A stretch of 64,000 nt of DNA, taken from the NCBI GenBank assembly GCA_964389375.1, contig CAYMDP010000009.1, forward strand, positions 17,784 to 81,783, in the 5' to 3' direction. Under the pieces are notes generated by a model. That model did no database searches. It was not told the DNA's origin and worked only from the letters and a program-made list of their open reading frames with translations. Positions 34,708-43,255 of this stretch are shown here, one piece after another. Numbering within the stretch: position 1 is the stretch's first letter; each line of letters starts with the position of its first letter. A program made the translations under genes and the position numbers. This DNA is from CAYMDP01 sp964389375. GTDB lineage: Bacteria; Bdellovibrionota; Bdellovibrionia; Bdellovibrionales; UBA1609.

Positions 34708-35424
34708 TTGTATTTCCGATTTCTAATTTTAAAATATTCCCTCCTTTATTTTGGGCTTGGTCTGCTCTTGTTTGCAGAACTAGCTCAGGCAAGTTGTTTT
34801 CTTGAACCATCCAGTCAATTTAAGGCCTTGGGGCATAGTGTTCACCAAGGGCATGAAGTGCTCTCGAAGAGTCATCAGCTTAAAACCTACCGAGCTCTTG
34901 ATAAAAAAACGGGGGAATGGCTTGAACTTAGTTGGTCCGAGGATTGTAAAGCTGCAGCCAAGATCAATCGTCTTCGACCTTCTCCAAAGCCGGTAGGATC
35001 TTCTGCAATTCTTCATGATGAAGATCTTTTTAAGGCCTTACACTTAAAACAAAGTCGGGCTTTCTACTTGTGGTCCCCACGTTTTACTTATTCCCTTTCA
35101 TGGATGCAGGAGGCAAAAATTCAGCTGGAAGCTTTAGGCTTTGAGTTTGTCGCAGCCTATGATCCCCAAGTGAGCTTAGATGTTGCGAGGCGTACCTTAG
35201 CGCAAGCCGCTCGCCAGCATCTAGATTTTATTCCACGAAAAGATTTTAATAAAATTTTGAATCGTTTGGACGTGCATGAATTTAGAATGAGGGGTCTTTT
35301 AGATCACTACCCACAAATTGTTTTGGTCCGCGATGGGAAGATCAGTCGGACTCCGATTCAGGGCTTGTTAAAACCCAAAGGCCTAAAGCGTCTTATTGAA
35401 AACATGGAATGGGATATCCGATGA
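34708..35424 (+). CDS. Exported thioredoxin-like protein lacking the CxxC motif
   Basis: About 238 residues from TTG 34708, which has GGGAGAGGA just upstream and begins a proper signal peptide (hydrophobic stretch ending LAQA); the frame extends to 34555 through non-coding-looking repeats. The C-terminal 130 residues read like a thioredoxin fold: FYLWSPRFTYSLSWMQEA where TlpA/DsbE proteins have W-x-x-C-x-x-C, and HYPQIVLVRDGKISRTPIQG like the cis-Pro and following hairpin. Both cysteines are missing, so it cannot be an oxidoreductase of the usual type. It shares an ATGA overlap with the next gene. Confidence 0.6.
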   Translation: MYFRFLILKYSLLYFGLGLLLFAELAQASCFLEPSSQFKALGHSVHQGHEVLSKSHQLKTYRALDKKTGEWLELSWSEDCKAAAKINRLRPSPKPVGSSAILHDEDLFKALHLKQSRAFYLWSPRFTYSLSWMQEAKIQLEALGFEFVAAYDPQVSLDVARRTLAQAARQHLDFIPRKDFNKILNRLDVHEFRMRGLLDHYPQIVLVRDGKISRTPIQGLLKPKGLKRLIENMEWDIR

Positions 35425-36593
35425 GGGCTGTGATTTGGCTAAGCCTTATTTTGATTATCTCTTCTCGGCCGGTACCTGCACTTGAATGTGTTCCAGCAGT
35501 CGAAGTTTTTCCTATCCAAACTTATAGCGCAAAGGATTGGGAAAAGGCGCAAGGGGAACTGGGCATGTATGCCAGGGTCAGTCCCGATGGCCGATTTGTT
35601 TTGCGCTCCATTTCTGCCGAGGGCTACTCGACTGTGACTTTAGCGGAACTGATTCGTGACAAAGACAAAAACCGAGTTGAAGTGCGTAACACACCTTTAA
35701 GAAACGAAGCCTTTCCAGTTTTTGGAAGTTGGCGCTATGTCGTAAATACGAATGGGGATCATTATCTTTTTAAGGACCTCTATCATTTAAAAAATGCAGC
35801 ACAGCCACAATTTCGGGGCGGTATCTCTGGATTCTATGCAGTTGCCGCTGAAATGCCAGGAGGTGACGAAAAATCTCATCAAATTCGCTCGATGAGTTGG
35901 CCCGATGGAGAAGGTGGCGGAGAGTTACGCAATATGAGCTTGCAGATTCAAGTAGATCCCTCAAAGTCAGCAAGGATCGTGGATTCAAGTCACAGGATTT
36001 CGATGTGCTCGAACATTCAACATAGCGAAGGTTGGGCGATGTCTTTGCCGATGATTTCAAATGATGGCAGTGAGTTTTCTGCGGCCCCACTTCAGCCGAA
36101 GAATTCCAGGTCTAGTCTTAGAATCTACGGCTTAAGTCCCAATGGTAAAGACTGTGAGCTTCTGGAAGATCTAAAAATTTCTGGATCTAAACTGATCTTT
36201 GATTATCCAAGAGAAGACAAAAAACAGGCTTCGGTCGCACTACTTTCGACTTCTTCGGACGGAAGATCGGGAATTTATTTTTATGACCGAGATTTAAAAA
36301 GATTCTTTCTGCTAAACGACCCAAGTCAGGGCTTTTTCCCGGACCAGTACCCTGGCTTCACTCGTGATGGAAGAATTCTTTATGGCGCGCGCTGGAGGCT
36401 ACCTTGCACATTGCCTGAAAAAGAGTGCCCGATCAGTGTGGGTTACATTATCGCGGACCCTTATCAATCCAAAGATTTTCGAAACTTTAAGATGTTAAAT
36501 CCAGAACAAGGAAAAAGTCTTAAGCACTGCATTTTAAAGTCACAAGTGAAGTCTTCGGAAGAGTTTCAAAGACAGATATGGGGACTCAATTAG
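35421..36593 (+). CDS. Exported TolB-like beta-propeller protein
   Basis: About 390 residues from ATG 35421, which overlaps the previous stop as ATGA. Signal peptide cleaved after VPA. Repeats such as RVSPDGRFVLRS, PMISNDGSEFSA, LSPNGKDCELL and PGFTRDGRILYGA are TolB/WD40-like propeller blades. Cys residues in the N- and C-terminal parts may be disulfide-linked. No catalytic motif. Translational coupling suggests it works with the cysteine-less thioredoxin-like protein. Confidence 0.65.
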   Translation: MRAVIWLSLILIISSRPVPALECVPAVEVFPIQTYSAKDWEKAQGELGMYARVSPDGRFVLRSISAEGYSTVTLAELIRDKDKNRVEVRNTPLRNEAFPVFGSWRYVVNTNGDHYLFKDLYHLKNAAQPQFRGGISGFYAVAAEMPGGDEKSHQIRSMSWPDGEGGGELRNMSLQIQVDPSKSARIVDSSHRISMCSNIQHSEGWAMSLPMISNDGSEFSAAPLQPKNSRSSLRIYGLSPNGKDCELLEDLKISGSKLIFDYPREDKKQASVALLSTSSDGRSGIYFYDRDLKRFFLLNDPSQGFFPDQYPGFTRDGRILYGARWRLPCTLPEKECPISVGYIIADPYQSKDFRNFKMLNPEQGKSLKHCILKSQVKSSEEFQRQIWGLN

Positions 36594-36709
36594 CAGCCTT
36601 CAGGGACGTCTTGTCTGAATACCCAATCTTAAAATGCCATTTTAACAGGCAATTAATCACAGAATTCTTGCTAGTCAATTTAGGGCTCAAGGGCTAAACT
36701 TCGGGGATT

Positions 36710-37330
36710 ATGTCAGATCCGCATTTTTTAAAGTCCTATCAGCGTTATGCGAAGTACTATAACATCTACTTCGGTAAATTCTTAAATCCCGGCCGATTAA
36801 AAGCCATTGAAGTTGCAGAACTAAAACCTGGAGAAAAGGTTTTAGAAGTCGGGGTTGGGACGGGACTTTCTTTGCCCTGTTATCCTAAGCAAGTCGAAAT
36901 CGTTGGAATTGATCTTTCTCCAGAAATGTTAAGAAGAGCCAAAGAGCTTGTGGAAGATGACCATCTAGATCAGGTCAAGGGCCTGCATTTGATGGATGCT
37001 GAAAACATGGATTTTGAAGACAATAGTTTCGATTGTGTCATGGCCATGCATGTTTCGACGGTCATCGGAGATTCAGCGCGCTTTGCTAATGAGATGCGAA
37101 GAGTTTGTAAACCCAACGGACGCATTGTGATCGTAAACTACTTTTACGAATCGACCGGAAAGATGGGGCGGTTTTCTGGCTTGATCGCCCCGTATGCGCA
37201 ATTTGCCGGTTTTCGTCCGGACCTCACCTTAGAAGATTTTTTAAAAAAGACGCGCTTTGTGATCGAAAAACGAGTGGCGGTAAACTTGTTTAATCTTCAT
37301 AATGTCTTTCTTGTGAGGAATCAGAAATAA
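36710..37330 (+). CDS. SAM-dependent methyltransferase, PmtA-like (phosphatidylethanolamine N-methyltransferase)
   Basis: 206 residues. The N-terminal YQRYAKYYNIYFGKFLNPGR, the SAM site VLEVGVGTGLSLPCY, GIDLSPEMLRRA, MDAENMDFEDNSFDCVMAMH and RVCKPNGRIVIVNYF follow the soluble Rhodobacter-type PmtA family, which methylates phosphatidylethanolamine to phosphatidylcholine at the membrane surface. Related families with other substrates (ubiquinone-type) share much of this pattern, so substrate is probable rather than proven. Single gene. Confidence 0.75.
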   Translation: MSDPHFLKSYQRYAKYYNIYFGKFLNPGRLKAIEVAELKPGEKVLEVGVGTGLSLPCYPKQVEIVGIDLSPEMLRRAKELVEDDHLDQVKGLHLMDAENMDFEDNSFDCVMAMHVSTVIGDSARFANEMRRVCKPNGRIVIVNYFYESTGKMGRFSGLIAPYAQFAGFRPDLTLEDFLKKTRFVIEKRVAVNLFNLHNVFLVRNQK

Positions 37331-37401
37331 ATTTTCGATTTTTTTGGAAGAAATTAAGAGGCCTAGCTCGCAGCTGGCTAGAACAAAGCCCCCTAGCTAT
37401 T

Positions 37402-38316
37402 ATGGTGAATCTGCGCCCTGTGGTTTTATCTCTGTCCATTGTTGCTGGGTCTTTTCCGGTCATCTTATTGTTTTTAAGTTTTAAATCTTTTGCTCAAGTC
37501 ACTCGCCCCTTAGATCCTTTAAAAAAACCACTTTGGGAAGCCGGAGTGGGTGTGGGTTCGGCTCAATTTCCTCACTACCCTGGATCAAATGAAATTCAGC
37601 ATTTAACTTTGCCCATTCCTCTTTTTATTTATCGGGGAGCCTTCTTAAGGTCCGATCAGGAAAATGGTTTAAGGGGGCGTTTTTTTGAAGACGATCGTTT
37701 TGAGTTTAGCTTTAGTTTTGGTGGATCCTTGCCAGCCCCCTCATCCAGAACCAAGGCTCGACGAGGGATGAAGGATCTAGACCCTCTCGCAGAATTTGGG
37801 CCGAGTTTAAGGTATAAAATCAAAGAGGTTGAGCCGGGCAAGCCTTACCGAATTTCTTTAAATTTACCCCTTCGTTTTGCAAGCTCCATCGACTTCCCAA
37901 ACTTTACAGATCAGGGGCTTGTCTTTAACCCTTCGATTTATTTTGTCCATCAGGGTTTTCTTCTTCCGAACTTGATTTTGTTTTTGGGCTCAAATGTTCG
38001 CTTTACCACCGAGAAATATGGTCGTTATTTTTACTCTGTCGATTCGGCTTCGGTCACCTCTGAGAGGGCGGAATACACGGGCCGCGGAGGTTATGCCGGA
38101 AGTGGGGCCTCCTTGGCTTTGTCCTATTTGTTTCCTAAGAATTTTTCCTTGTTCTCGGCCCTCGCAGTTACAAATTACTCGGGCTCTGTGAATCGTCATA
38201 GCCCCCTAATGACCGCTGAAAATACGATGACTCTTGTTGTTGGATTTACTTGGTGGTTTTACGAATCTGAGCGCCTTGAAGACTCGCTGGATCCATCTTC
38301 CGTTTCTGCAATGTAA
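37402..38316 (+). CDS. MipA/OmpV-family outer-membrane protein
   Basis: 304 residues with a signal peptide (to about residue 35, SFAQ). WEAGVGVGSAQFPHYPGSNE, then PIPLFIYRGAFLRSD and the later GPSLRYKI, LPLRFAS and FTWWFYESERLE match MipA/OmpV, a 10-12 strand barrel linked in E. coli to murein synthase scaffolding. The usual terminal aromatic is missing: the chain runs about 15 residues past the last strand. Confidence 0.8.
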   Translation: MVNLRPVVLSLSIVAGSFPVILLFLSFKSFAQVTRPLDPLKKPLWEAGVGVGSAQFPHYPGSNEIQHLTLPIPLFIYRGAFLRSDQENGLRGRFFEDDRFEFSFSFGGSLPAPSSRTKARRGMKDLDPLAEFGPSLRYKIKEVEPGKPYRISLNLPLRFASSIDFPNFTDQGLVFNPSIYFVHQGFLLPNLILFLGSNVRFTTEKYGRYFYSVDSASVTSERAEYTGRGGYAGSGASLALSYLFPKNFSLFSALAVTNYSGSVNRHSPLMTAENTMTLVVGFTWWFYESERLEDSLDPSSVSAM

Positions 38317-38339
38317 ATCTATTGTATCGAATCTAAATC

Positions 38340-39356
38340 TTATTGATTTTGTTGTTGAGCTGGATTTCGCGCCGAGCTGGGCTGCATTTCTATTTGCCCA
38401 GTAAACAACATAATTGTCGCAAAGATTGCGAGCGCAAGCACTGCAGCCCCTGAAAAAAGAGGAATCCACTTGCCACCTTGAAGTCGTTTTTGCAAATGTT
38501 CTTCATGAGTGTCCGCGACCAGCATGGCCGTATTTGGTGAAGAGCTTAAATGTCCATAAATCATAAACTGTTCTTCAGGAGCCGCTTGCATCGCCGATTT
38601 TTTTTGGGACAGCATCGCTGCAAAACTATAACCTTGATGGGCCTCTTCTGCGCTGATTCTTCCATCCTGATTTTTGTCTAAAATGTGTCGAAGGTTTCGG
38701 TTGGCTCGATTCTTTAGGTCAAAAACTTTTGACTTAAAATCTGTTAGACCCGGAGAGGAGATGGCCTTTGGATGTTCGTCTCCGGACTTGAAGTCGCCTT
38801 TGGCGTATGCCGGGGAGCCGCATCTTAATTCGGTTTCTACGACTCGATATTTTTGGGAAAAAAAGAAGCCGAGAAGACCGGAGTGAGGAGGGAAGTTACT
38901 AATTTTTGAGTTGATCACTTTTTCTCTTAAAAAAGATTTTTCATTCTCAGGAATACTGCGCCAAGACCGAGTCAAAGCCTTCGAGATAGACAACTCATTG
39001 GGCTGAGGGTTGACTTCCGCAAGGCCGGTTGCATCCACAATAAAAAATGGGCCACCAATATAGCGGGCAAAAACGGTGATCCATTCGCGACGTCGATTTT
39101 TTCCAGAACCCCGAACTTCTTCTCTTTGTAAGATGAATGAGTAGCGAATGAGTTGGTGGCCTGAGTAATGGGTGAAGCATTGTCCATTTGGCCAAGCAAA
39201 GCCTTCAAGTTCAACTAAGCCTTGAGGTGCGGAGGCGGATTTGGATCTTGGCGTGTTTTGAACTGCTCTTAAGCGGTTTTGACTGCGAAATGAGGCTGCG
39301 ATCAAGGCCGCGCCGATAACATATAGACTAACTAAGACAAAGATGAGTTCGATCAT
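38340..39356 (-). CDS. GIDE-domain membrane protein with EF-hand
   Basis: 338 residues. N-terminal membrane span (1-22), a GIDE-type domain (about 45-180, as in the mitochondrial E3 ligase MULAN but without RING), then a complete EF-hand loop at 227-238 (DKNQDGRISAEE) and a C-terminal membrane span (about 298-318) with a Gln-rich tail. The GIDE domain occurs in bacteria next to LemA, as here (22 bp downstream of lemA). The EF-hand predicts calcium binding. Function of the pair unknown. Confidence 0.72.
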   Translation of the reverse strand: MIELIFVLVSLYVIGAALIAASFRSQNRLRAVQNTPRSKSASAPQGLVELEGFAWPNGQCFTHYSGHQLIRYSFILQREEVRGSGKNRRREWITVFARYIGGPFFIVDATGLAEVNPQPNELSISKALTRSWRSIPENEKSFLREKVINSKISNFPPHSGLLGFFFSQKYRVVETELRCGSPAYAKGDFKSGDEHPKAISSPGLTDFKSKVFDLKNRANRNLRHILDKNQDGRISAEEAHQGYSFAAMLSQKKSAMQAAPEEQFMIYGHLSSSPNTAMLVADTHEEHLQKRLQGGKWIPLFSGAAVLALAIFATIMLFTGQIEMQPSSARNPAQQQNQ

Positions 39357-39377
39357 CTGGCACCCTTTCGATAAGCT

Positions 39378-39959
39378 TTAGGCGCCTTTTCCAAATTTAG
39401 GAAGATTCATTTTTAAACTTGGAGCCTCTCGCTCTGCAAGGCTAGCTTCGAAGAGTTCCTGTCTTTTGTAATTTAGAAATCGAGCCGCGAAGACATCGGG
39501 GAATTGTTCGATGCGAGTGTTAAAAACCGCAACGGCATCATTGTAGGTTTCTCGGCGGTCAGCGATACTGTTTTCTAGCTGAGAAATCCGGGTCTGAAGT
39601 TGCATAAAGTTTTCGTTGGATTTTAATTCCGGATAGTTCTCGCCAATTGCCATAACGCCACTTAAGGCCAAGCTGATTTCTTGCGAGGCTTTAATTTTTT
39701 CGCCTACATTTTTTGCAGCTCCATAATGCTTTCTGGCTTCGGCAAGTTCTAGAAGTACACCGGATTCAAAACCCGCATATTGCTCGATGGTTTGAATCAG
39801 TTGTGGGATTTCGTCATAACGCTGCTTTAAGACAACATCGATATTTGACCAGGCTCGCTCCACTTGGTTTCTAAGGCTGATCAATCCATTATATAGACTG
39901 GTGCCCATGGCGAAAAATATGACTGTTAGGACTAGAATAAAGATTGTGACTGCAAGCAT
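39378..39959 (-). CDS. lemA: LemA family protein
   Basis: 193 residues with one N-terminal membrane span (about 3-20) and the conserved NGLISLRNQVERAWSNIDVV and LKQRYDEIPQLIQTIEQYAGFE, then long helices with N-Y-P-E-L-K-S-N-E-N-F motif. LemA proteins are helical-bundle membrane-anchored proteins of unclear role, often encoded with GIDE or TPM-domain partners. It is first of the lemA-GIDE pair. Confidence 0.9.
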   Translation of the reverse strand: MLAVTIFILVLTVIFFAMGTSLYNGLISLRNQVERAWSNIDVVLKQRYDEIPQLIQTIEQYAGFESGVLLELAEARKHYGAAKNVGEKIKASQEISLALSGVMAIGENYPELKSNENFMQLQTRISQLENSIADRRETYNDAVAVFNTRIEQFPDVFAARFLNYKRQELFEASLAEREAPSLKMNLPKFGKGA

Positions 39960-40009
39960 GTTGAGGCCTCCCGCTGGTGAAGTATCGGCAAAAACGGGGG
40001 CGAAACTAT

Positions 40010-40240
40010 TTAAAACTTTGGTCCAGGTTTTTTAGAATCATTCTCTTGAGACTTTGATGAGCCGCCAGTCAAAGCGACAGAAAAAATAAAGCTCGTCGCG
40101 CCAAATAAAATTGCGATCAGACTCAGCTTTCCACCAATATCGATAGCCTCTTCCTGAGGGATGATCTCCAACACAGTCAGAAGTCCGATAATTGCTAAAG
40201 CTAAGACTAAAAAGGCAAATGTAACTTTAATGATCTTCAT
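40010..40240 (-). CDS. Small two-span membrane protein
   Basis: 76 residues: spans at about 5-25 and 39-60 separated by an acidic loop (IPQEEAID), and a polar Lys/Ser tail. Located 50 bp upstream of lemA in the same direction, so may share its transcript. No recognised family. Confidence 0.6.
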   Translation of the reverse strand: MKIIKVTFAFLVLALAIIGLLTVLEIIPQEEAIDIGGKLSLIAILFGATSFIFSVALTGGSSKSQENDSKKPGPKF

Positions 40241-40353
40241 ATATTGAAGTCATGCTCTCACGAGATTTTAGGACCGGCAAGAAGATGTTGTTTGCTCCCT
40301 CAAGGACTATACGTCTAAAGAAGGGCCTGGACATTCGGCCTGAGAGCGAAACC

Positions 40354-41739
40354 CTATTGCCTTCCTTGCTCTTTAGATTTTGGAGCTACAGATGAAGTGG
40401 GCTTTGAGGTGAGGCTTTGTTTAAGCTCTGTAAGCCGCACTTTTGCGGCTCTGCAAGTCTGAATCAAATCTTTTTTGATATGATCTGAATTTGTGCGAAG
40501 TGAACCATCTATTTTAAAGTAAACAAAACGATTTTTATCAAGCTGATCCTCATTGCAGATCAAGTCAAAATTTTTAGAGAATTGATCAAAAAGTTTGGGT
40601 TCTTTTTTGATCAATTCTAAAGCTCGCTTAAGGTGATTTGAGGAAGAACTACGGTTTCTGCAGTCCTTGGTTAGAGAAAGCTTCGGTGCAAGGCAAATGG
40701 GTTTTTTCGAGTCAGGGCAAAGACCATCGGAATTTGTATTCGCGCAGTCGTAACCAAAAATGAGGGGGTTGCAAAGAGCTAGTTCATTTTGGCAGACAAA
40801 GTCCTTAGCCTTTAAGGTATTCTGATTTTCTAAAAAATCTTTCGGAAGCTCTTTGGGAACTTTGCAGGAGTCGCTGGTCAAGGCAAAGCCTCCGAGTATG
40901 CAGCCCGAAAAGGTCCAGCGGGACGGGTCAGCCTTACTAGTATCAGCTTCTTTATCAGTTTTTTTGCTTCCGCCAGTCGGTTTCACTGCAATAGATGTTT
41001 GGGAAATTGAGGGGGCGGAGCTTGTTGGAGTTAAACTTTTGCCGGAGGTTGGTCTTAGACTAAGTGAATTCGATTTTGGAGGTGAAGAGATTCGGGGACT
41101 CGAGCTTGGGTTTGAATTGGACCTTGTATTTGAGTTTGCAGCAAGGCTTCGGGGTTTTTCATTTTGAATCCGGTCCACAATGTTTCTTTGAGCCAATATA
41201 AAATGCTGTGTGCTTCGGTCCAGATAGTTCTGATTTGCAGTCGAAGTGAAAAATTCCTGAGACTGCTTAAATGCATTTAAGGCCCGATTTCTTCGGTCTA
41301 TTGCGCCAAGGTCTCCGGCGCGTCGAACTTCACTAATCATCATTGAAAGTGCGATTTGAAGTTGTTTTTGATCTTCAGAACTTAACTTTGTTCTACGACT
41401 AATTTTTGTCTTCATTTGATCCACGATATTCTGCGCAGGCTTTAACTCTTGGCCCGGTTGAAAGATAAAGACTCTCTCCTGAACGGCCATACGCTGGGCC
41501 TCGGCAGAGGGCAAAAGCCAATCAATGAATTTGAAATTCAATTTCGAATAAACTGTGGGACTCAGTTCCAGTTCGATCAGAATCTCTTGAAGGTTTTTTA
41601 GATATATTAACTGAGCCGACTCCTCAAGAGATAGAAATTCCTTAGAGCTTAGAAGGGATTCAGAAGAAGCCACTTCGGCCTTAGTGCCGATTCCAAAGAG
41701 GAATAAAATTAAGAAACTAAGCTTTCTTAGTAACTTCAT
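40354..41739 (-). CDS. Exported multi-domain protein with Ser/Pro-rich linker, unknown function
   Basis: 461 residues. Signal peptide to about residue 21 (GTKA). A helical N-terminal domain (about 25-195) is joined by a low-complexity Ser/Pro/Thr/Asn-rich linker (about 196-270) to a Cys-rich C-terminal domain (about 275-430, ten Cys) and a second Ser/Lys-rich tail. The even number of Cys suggests disulfides in the periplasm or outside. No catalytic motif seen. Confidence 0.65.
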   Translation of the reverse strand: MKLLRKLSFLILFLFGIGTKAEVASSESLLSSKEFLSLEESAQLIYLKNLQEILIELELSPTVYSKLNFKFIDWLLPSAEAQRMAVQERVFIFQPGQELKPAQNIVDQMKTKISRRTKLSSEDQKQLQIALSMMISEVRRAGDLGAIDRRNRALNAFKQSQEFFTSTANQNYLDRSTQHFILAQRNIVDRIQNEKPRSLAANSNTRSNSNPSSSPRISSPPKSNSLSLRPTSGKSLTPTSSAPSISQTSIAVKPTGGSKKTDKEADTSKADPSRWTFSGCILGGFALTSDSCKVPKELPKDFLENQNTLKAKDFVCQNELALCNPLIFGYDCANTNSDGLCPDSKKPICLAPKLSLTKDCRNRSSSSNHLKRALELIKKEPKLFDQFSKNFDLICNEDQLDKNRFVYFKIDGSLRTNSDHIKKDLIQTCRAAKVRLTELKQSLTSKPTSSVAPKSKEQGRQ

Positions 41740-41816
41740 ACGATCCGTATCGGAAATTCAGACTTTTTTGGGAAGCCTAGGCTCTAATTCCAGACCTTGG
41801 GCTAAGTCTAAAATTA

Positions 41817-42830
41817 TTATTCGTTTTTAGAGGCAAGCTGGCTGGGTTGAAACAGCTGCTTTAAGAAAAGGTCTCTTTGGCTCATATCACGGTAGAATTC
41901 AAAAGGGACGTGAAGATCTGGCCGGTCTTTAGAAATACGAATCCCCCACATGGGGTTTACTGAATTAGGAATTAAAGAGTAGCGAACATCACCAATAACA
42001 TCGGGCATTCCGGGGTGAACCGCAAGATAATCATTCGAAAACCAGCGAAAACGTTCGATGTCTTTTCTTTGAGTGCTGTTGGGATCCAGATCAGGAAAAT
42101 CTCGCTCAACCACAAGTTTTTGGATTTTTTCACCTGGGATCAGTTTTGGACTTATTAATACATGAACGGCATCTACGTAAAAATGCTCTTCTGTTTCATA
42201 GACAAGTTTCCACAACCATAAATTGGCAAAAGAAGGTTTCGCATCGAGGCGACTCCAACTGTGGCCTCGGCTTTCTGCAAGATCGCGGGCAAAATTTTTG
42301 GCCCGCTCATGTTGAAACAGACCGAAACCTAAATAAAGAAATGCCCAAGCCAAAGCAATTTGCGCAAGCCGCTGACTTTTTTTAATTGCAGAGGCCAAAA
42401 TCAGTATCAAGATCGGAAGCGTAAACAGAGGATCAATAATCGAGATCACATTCCAAGACACCCTCATATCCGAAAAGGGCCACAGCAGAAGCGTGCCATA
42501 GGTTGTGCAGGCGTCTAAGAGTCCGTGGGTTGCGTAACCAAGAGTTGCGAAGGTGTAGATCTGAGGGAACTTCAAATGCTTTCTAAAAAATGGCCAAAGC
42601 AGCAAGGCTGCAATCAGTCCCCCGAAGGGAATAAATATTAGGCTATGAGAAAATTGCCGATGGTACTCTAGGTATAAAAGCGGATCCGATTTTGAAGTGA
42701 TCAGCACATCAAGATCAGGCAGCATTCCCGAGATAAATCCGATGGGTAGAGCTTTTCGCAGGAGTTCGCGTTTTTTGGTAACCGCCTGAGGTAAGGCGGC
42801 CCCTAGAACACCTTGTGTCAGTGGATCCAC
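41817..42830 (-). CDS. YdjM-type membrane-bound metal-dependent hydrolase family protein
   Basis: 337 residues from GTG 42830, which overlaps the preceding TAG by one base. Motif MDPLTQGVLGAALP, GMLPDLDVL and YHRQFSHSLIF give the metal-binding Asp and His residues of the YdjM/LexA-regulated family; four or so membrane spans in the N-terminal half; a soluble C-terminal half. It is the last gene of the iron operon. Members are predicted membrane hydrolases acting on lipids or other substrates; no function is established. Confidence 0.75.
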   Translation of the reverse strand: MDPLTQGVLGAALPQAVTKKRELLRKALPIGFISGMLPDLDVLITSKSDPLLYLEYHRQFSHSLIFIPFGGLIAALLLWPFFRKHLKFPQIYTFATLGYATHGLLDACTTYGTLLLWPFSDMRVSWNVISIIDPLFTLPILILILASAIKKSQRLAQIALAWAFLYLGFGLFQHERAKNFARDLAESRGHSWSRLDAKPSFANLWLWKLVYETEEHFYVDAVHVLISPKLIPGEKIQKLVVERDFPDLDPNSTQRKDIERFRWFSNDYLAVHPGMPDVIGDVRYSLIPNSVNPMWGIRISKDRPDLHVPFEFYRDMSQRDLFLKQLFQPSQLASKNE

Positions 42831-43255
42831 TATTTTGGCTCTTGGATCATCTTTTTAACTTCAGCAATATGCATCTCTTCCTCAGCGATCATCTTACGAG
42901 AAAACTCTTCTAAGGACACAGAGGAATCTTTAACCATATGAAGAAGTTTTTTATAAAGGTCCACCTGAGCGGTTTCGTGCTCAAGGGATTCCTTTAAAAT
43001 ATCATTAATTTTGTGCTTATTTGATTCTAGAAGTTTTCCAATTTTTAGCGAAGGGTGCCCGTCTAATGCAGTAATATGCTCACCAATTTGATCCGCATGG
43101 GCCAAAGATTCTTGAGCCTGACTGCGCAACCATGAACAGATGGGAATTCGGTTATGACCAAAAACCATAAAAGCATAGTGGGTATAGCGAACGACGCCTG
43201 CAAGTTCATGTTCTAAAATTTGATTGAGGCAATCAACCACTTCTGAATTGTTCAT
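42830..43255 (-). CDS. Ferritin-like (bacterioferritin-related) iron protein
   Basis: 141 residues, four-helix bundle. Probable diiron ligands are Glu17 (EHELAGVVRY), Glu49 and His53 (ESLAHAD), Glu92/Glu94 (EHETA) and Glu126/His129 (EEMH). The first His is four residues after Glu, not three as in classic Bfr ExxH, so the site differs slightly. No heme Met is obvious. It overlaps the upstream gene as ATGA and the downstream gene by one base. Iron storage or detoxification in an iron-uptake operon makes sense. Confidence 0.75.
   Translation of the reverse strand: MNNSEVVDCLNQILEHELAGVVRYTHYAFMVFGHNRIPICSWLRSQAQESLAHADQIGEHITALDGHPSLKIGKLLESNKHKINDILKESLEHETAQVDLYKKLLHMVKDSSVSLEEFSRKMIAEEEMHIAEVKKMIQEPK

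Noticed and set aside
40252..40345. Distant 7-bp inverted repeat GCTCTCA/TGAGAGC upstream of the small membrane protein
   Set aside because: Arms are about 80 bp apart and short; expected by chance.
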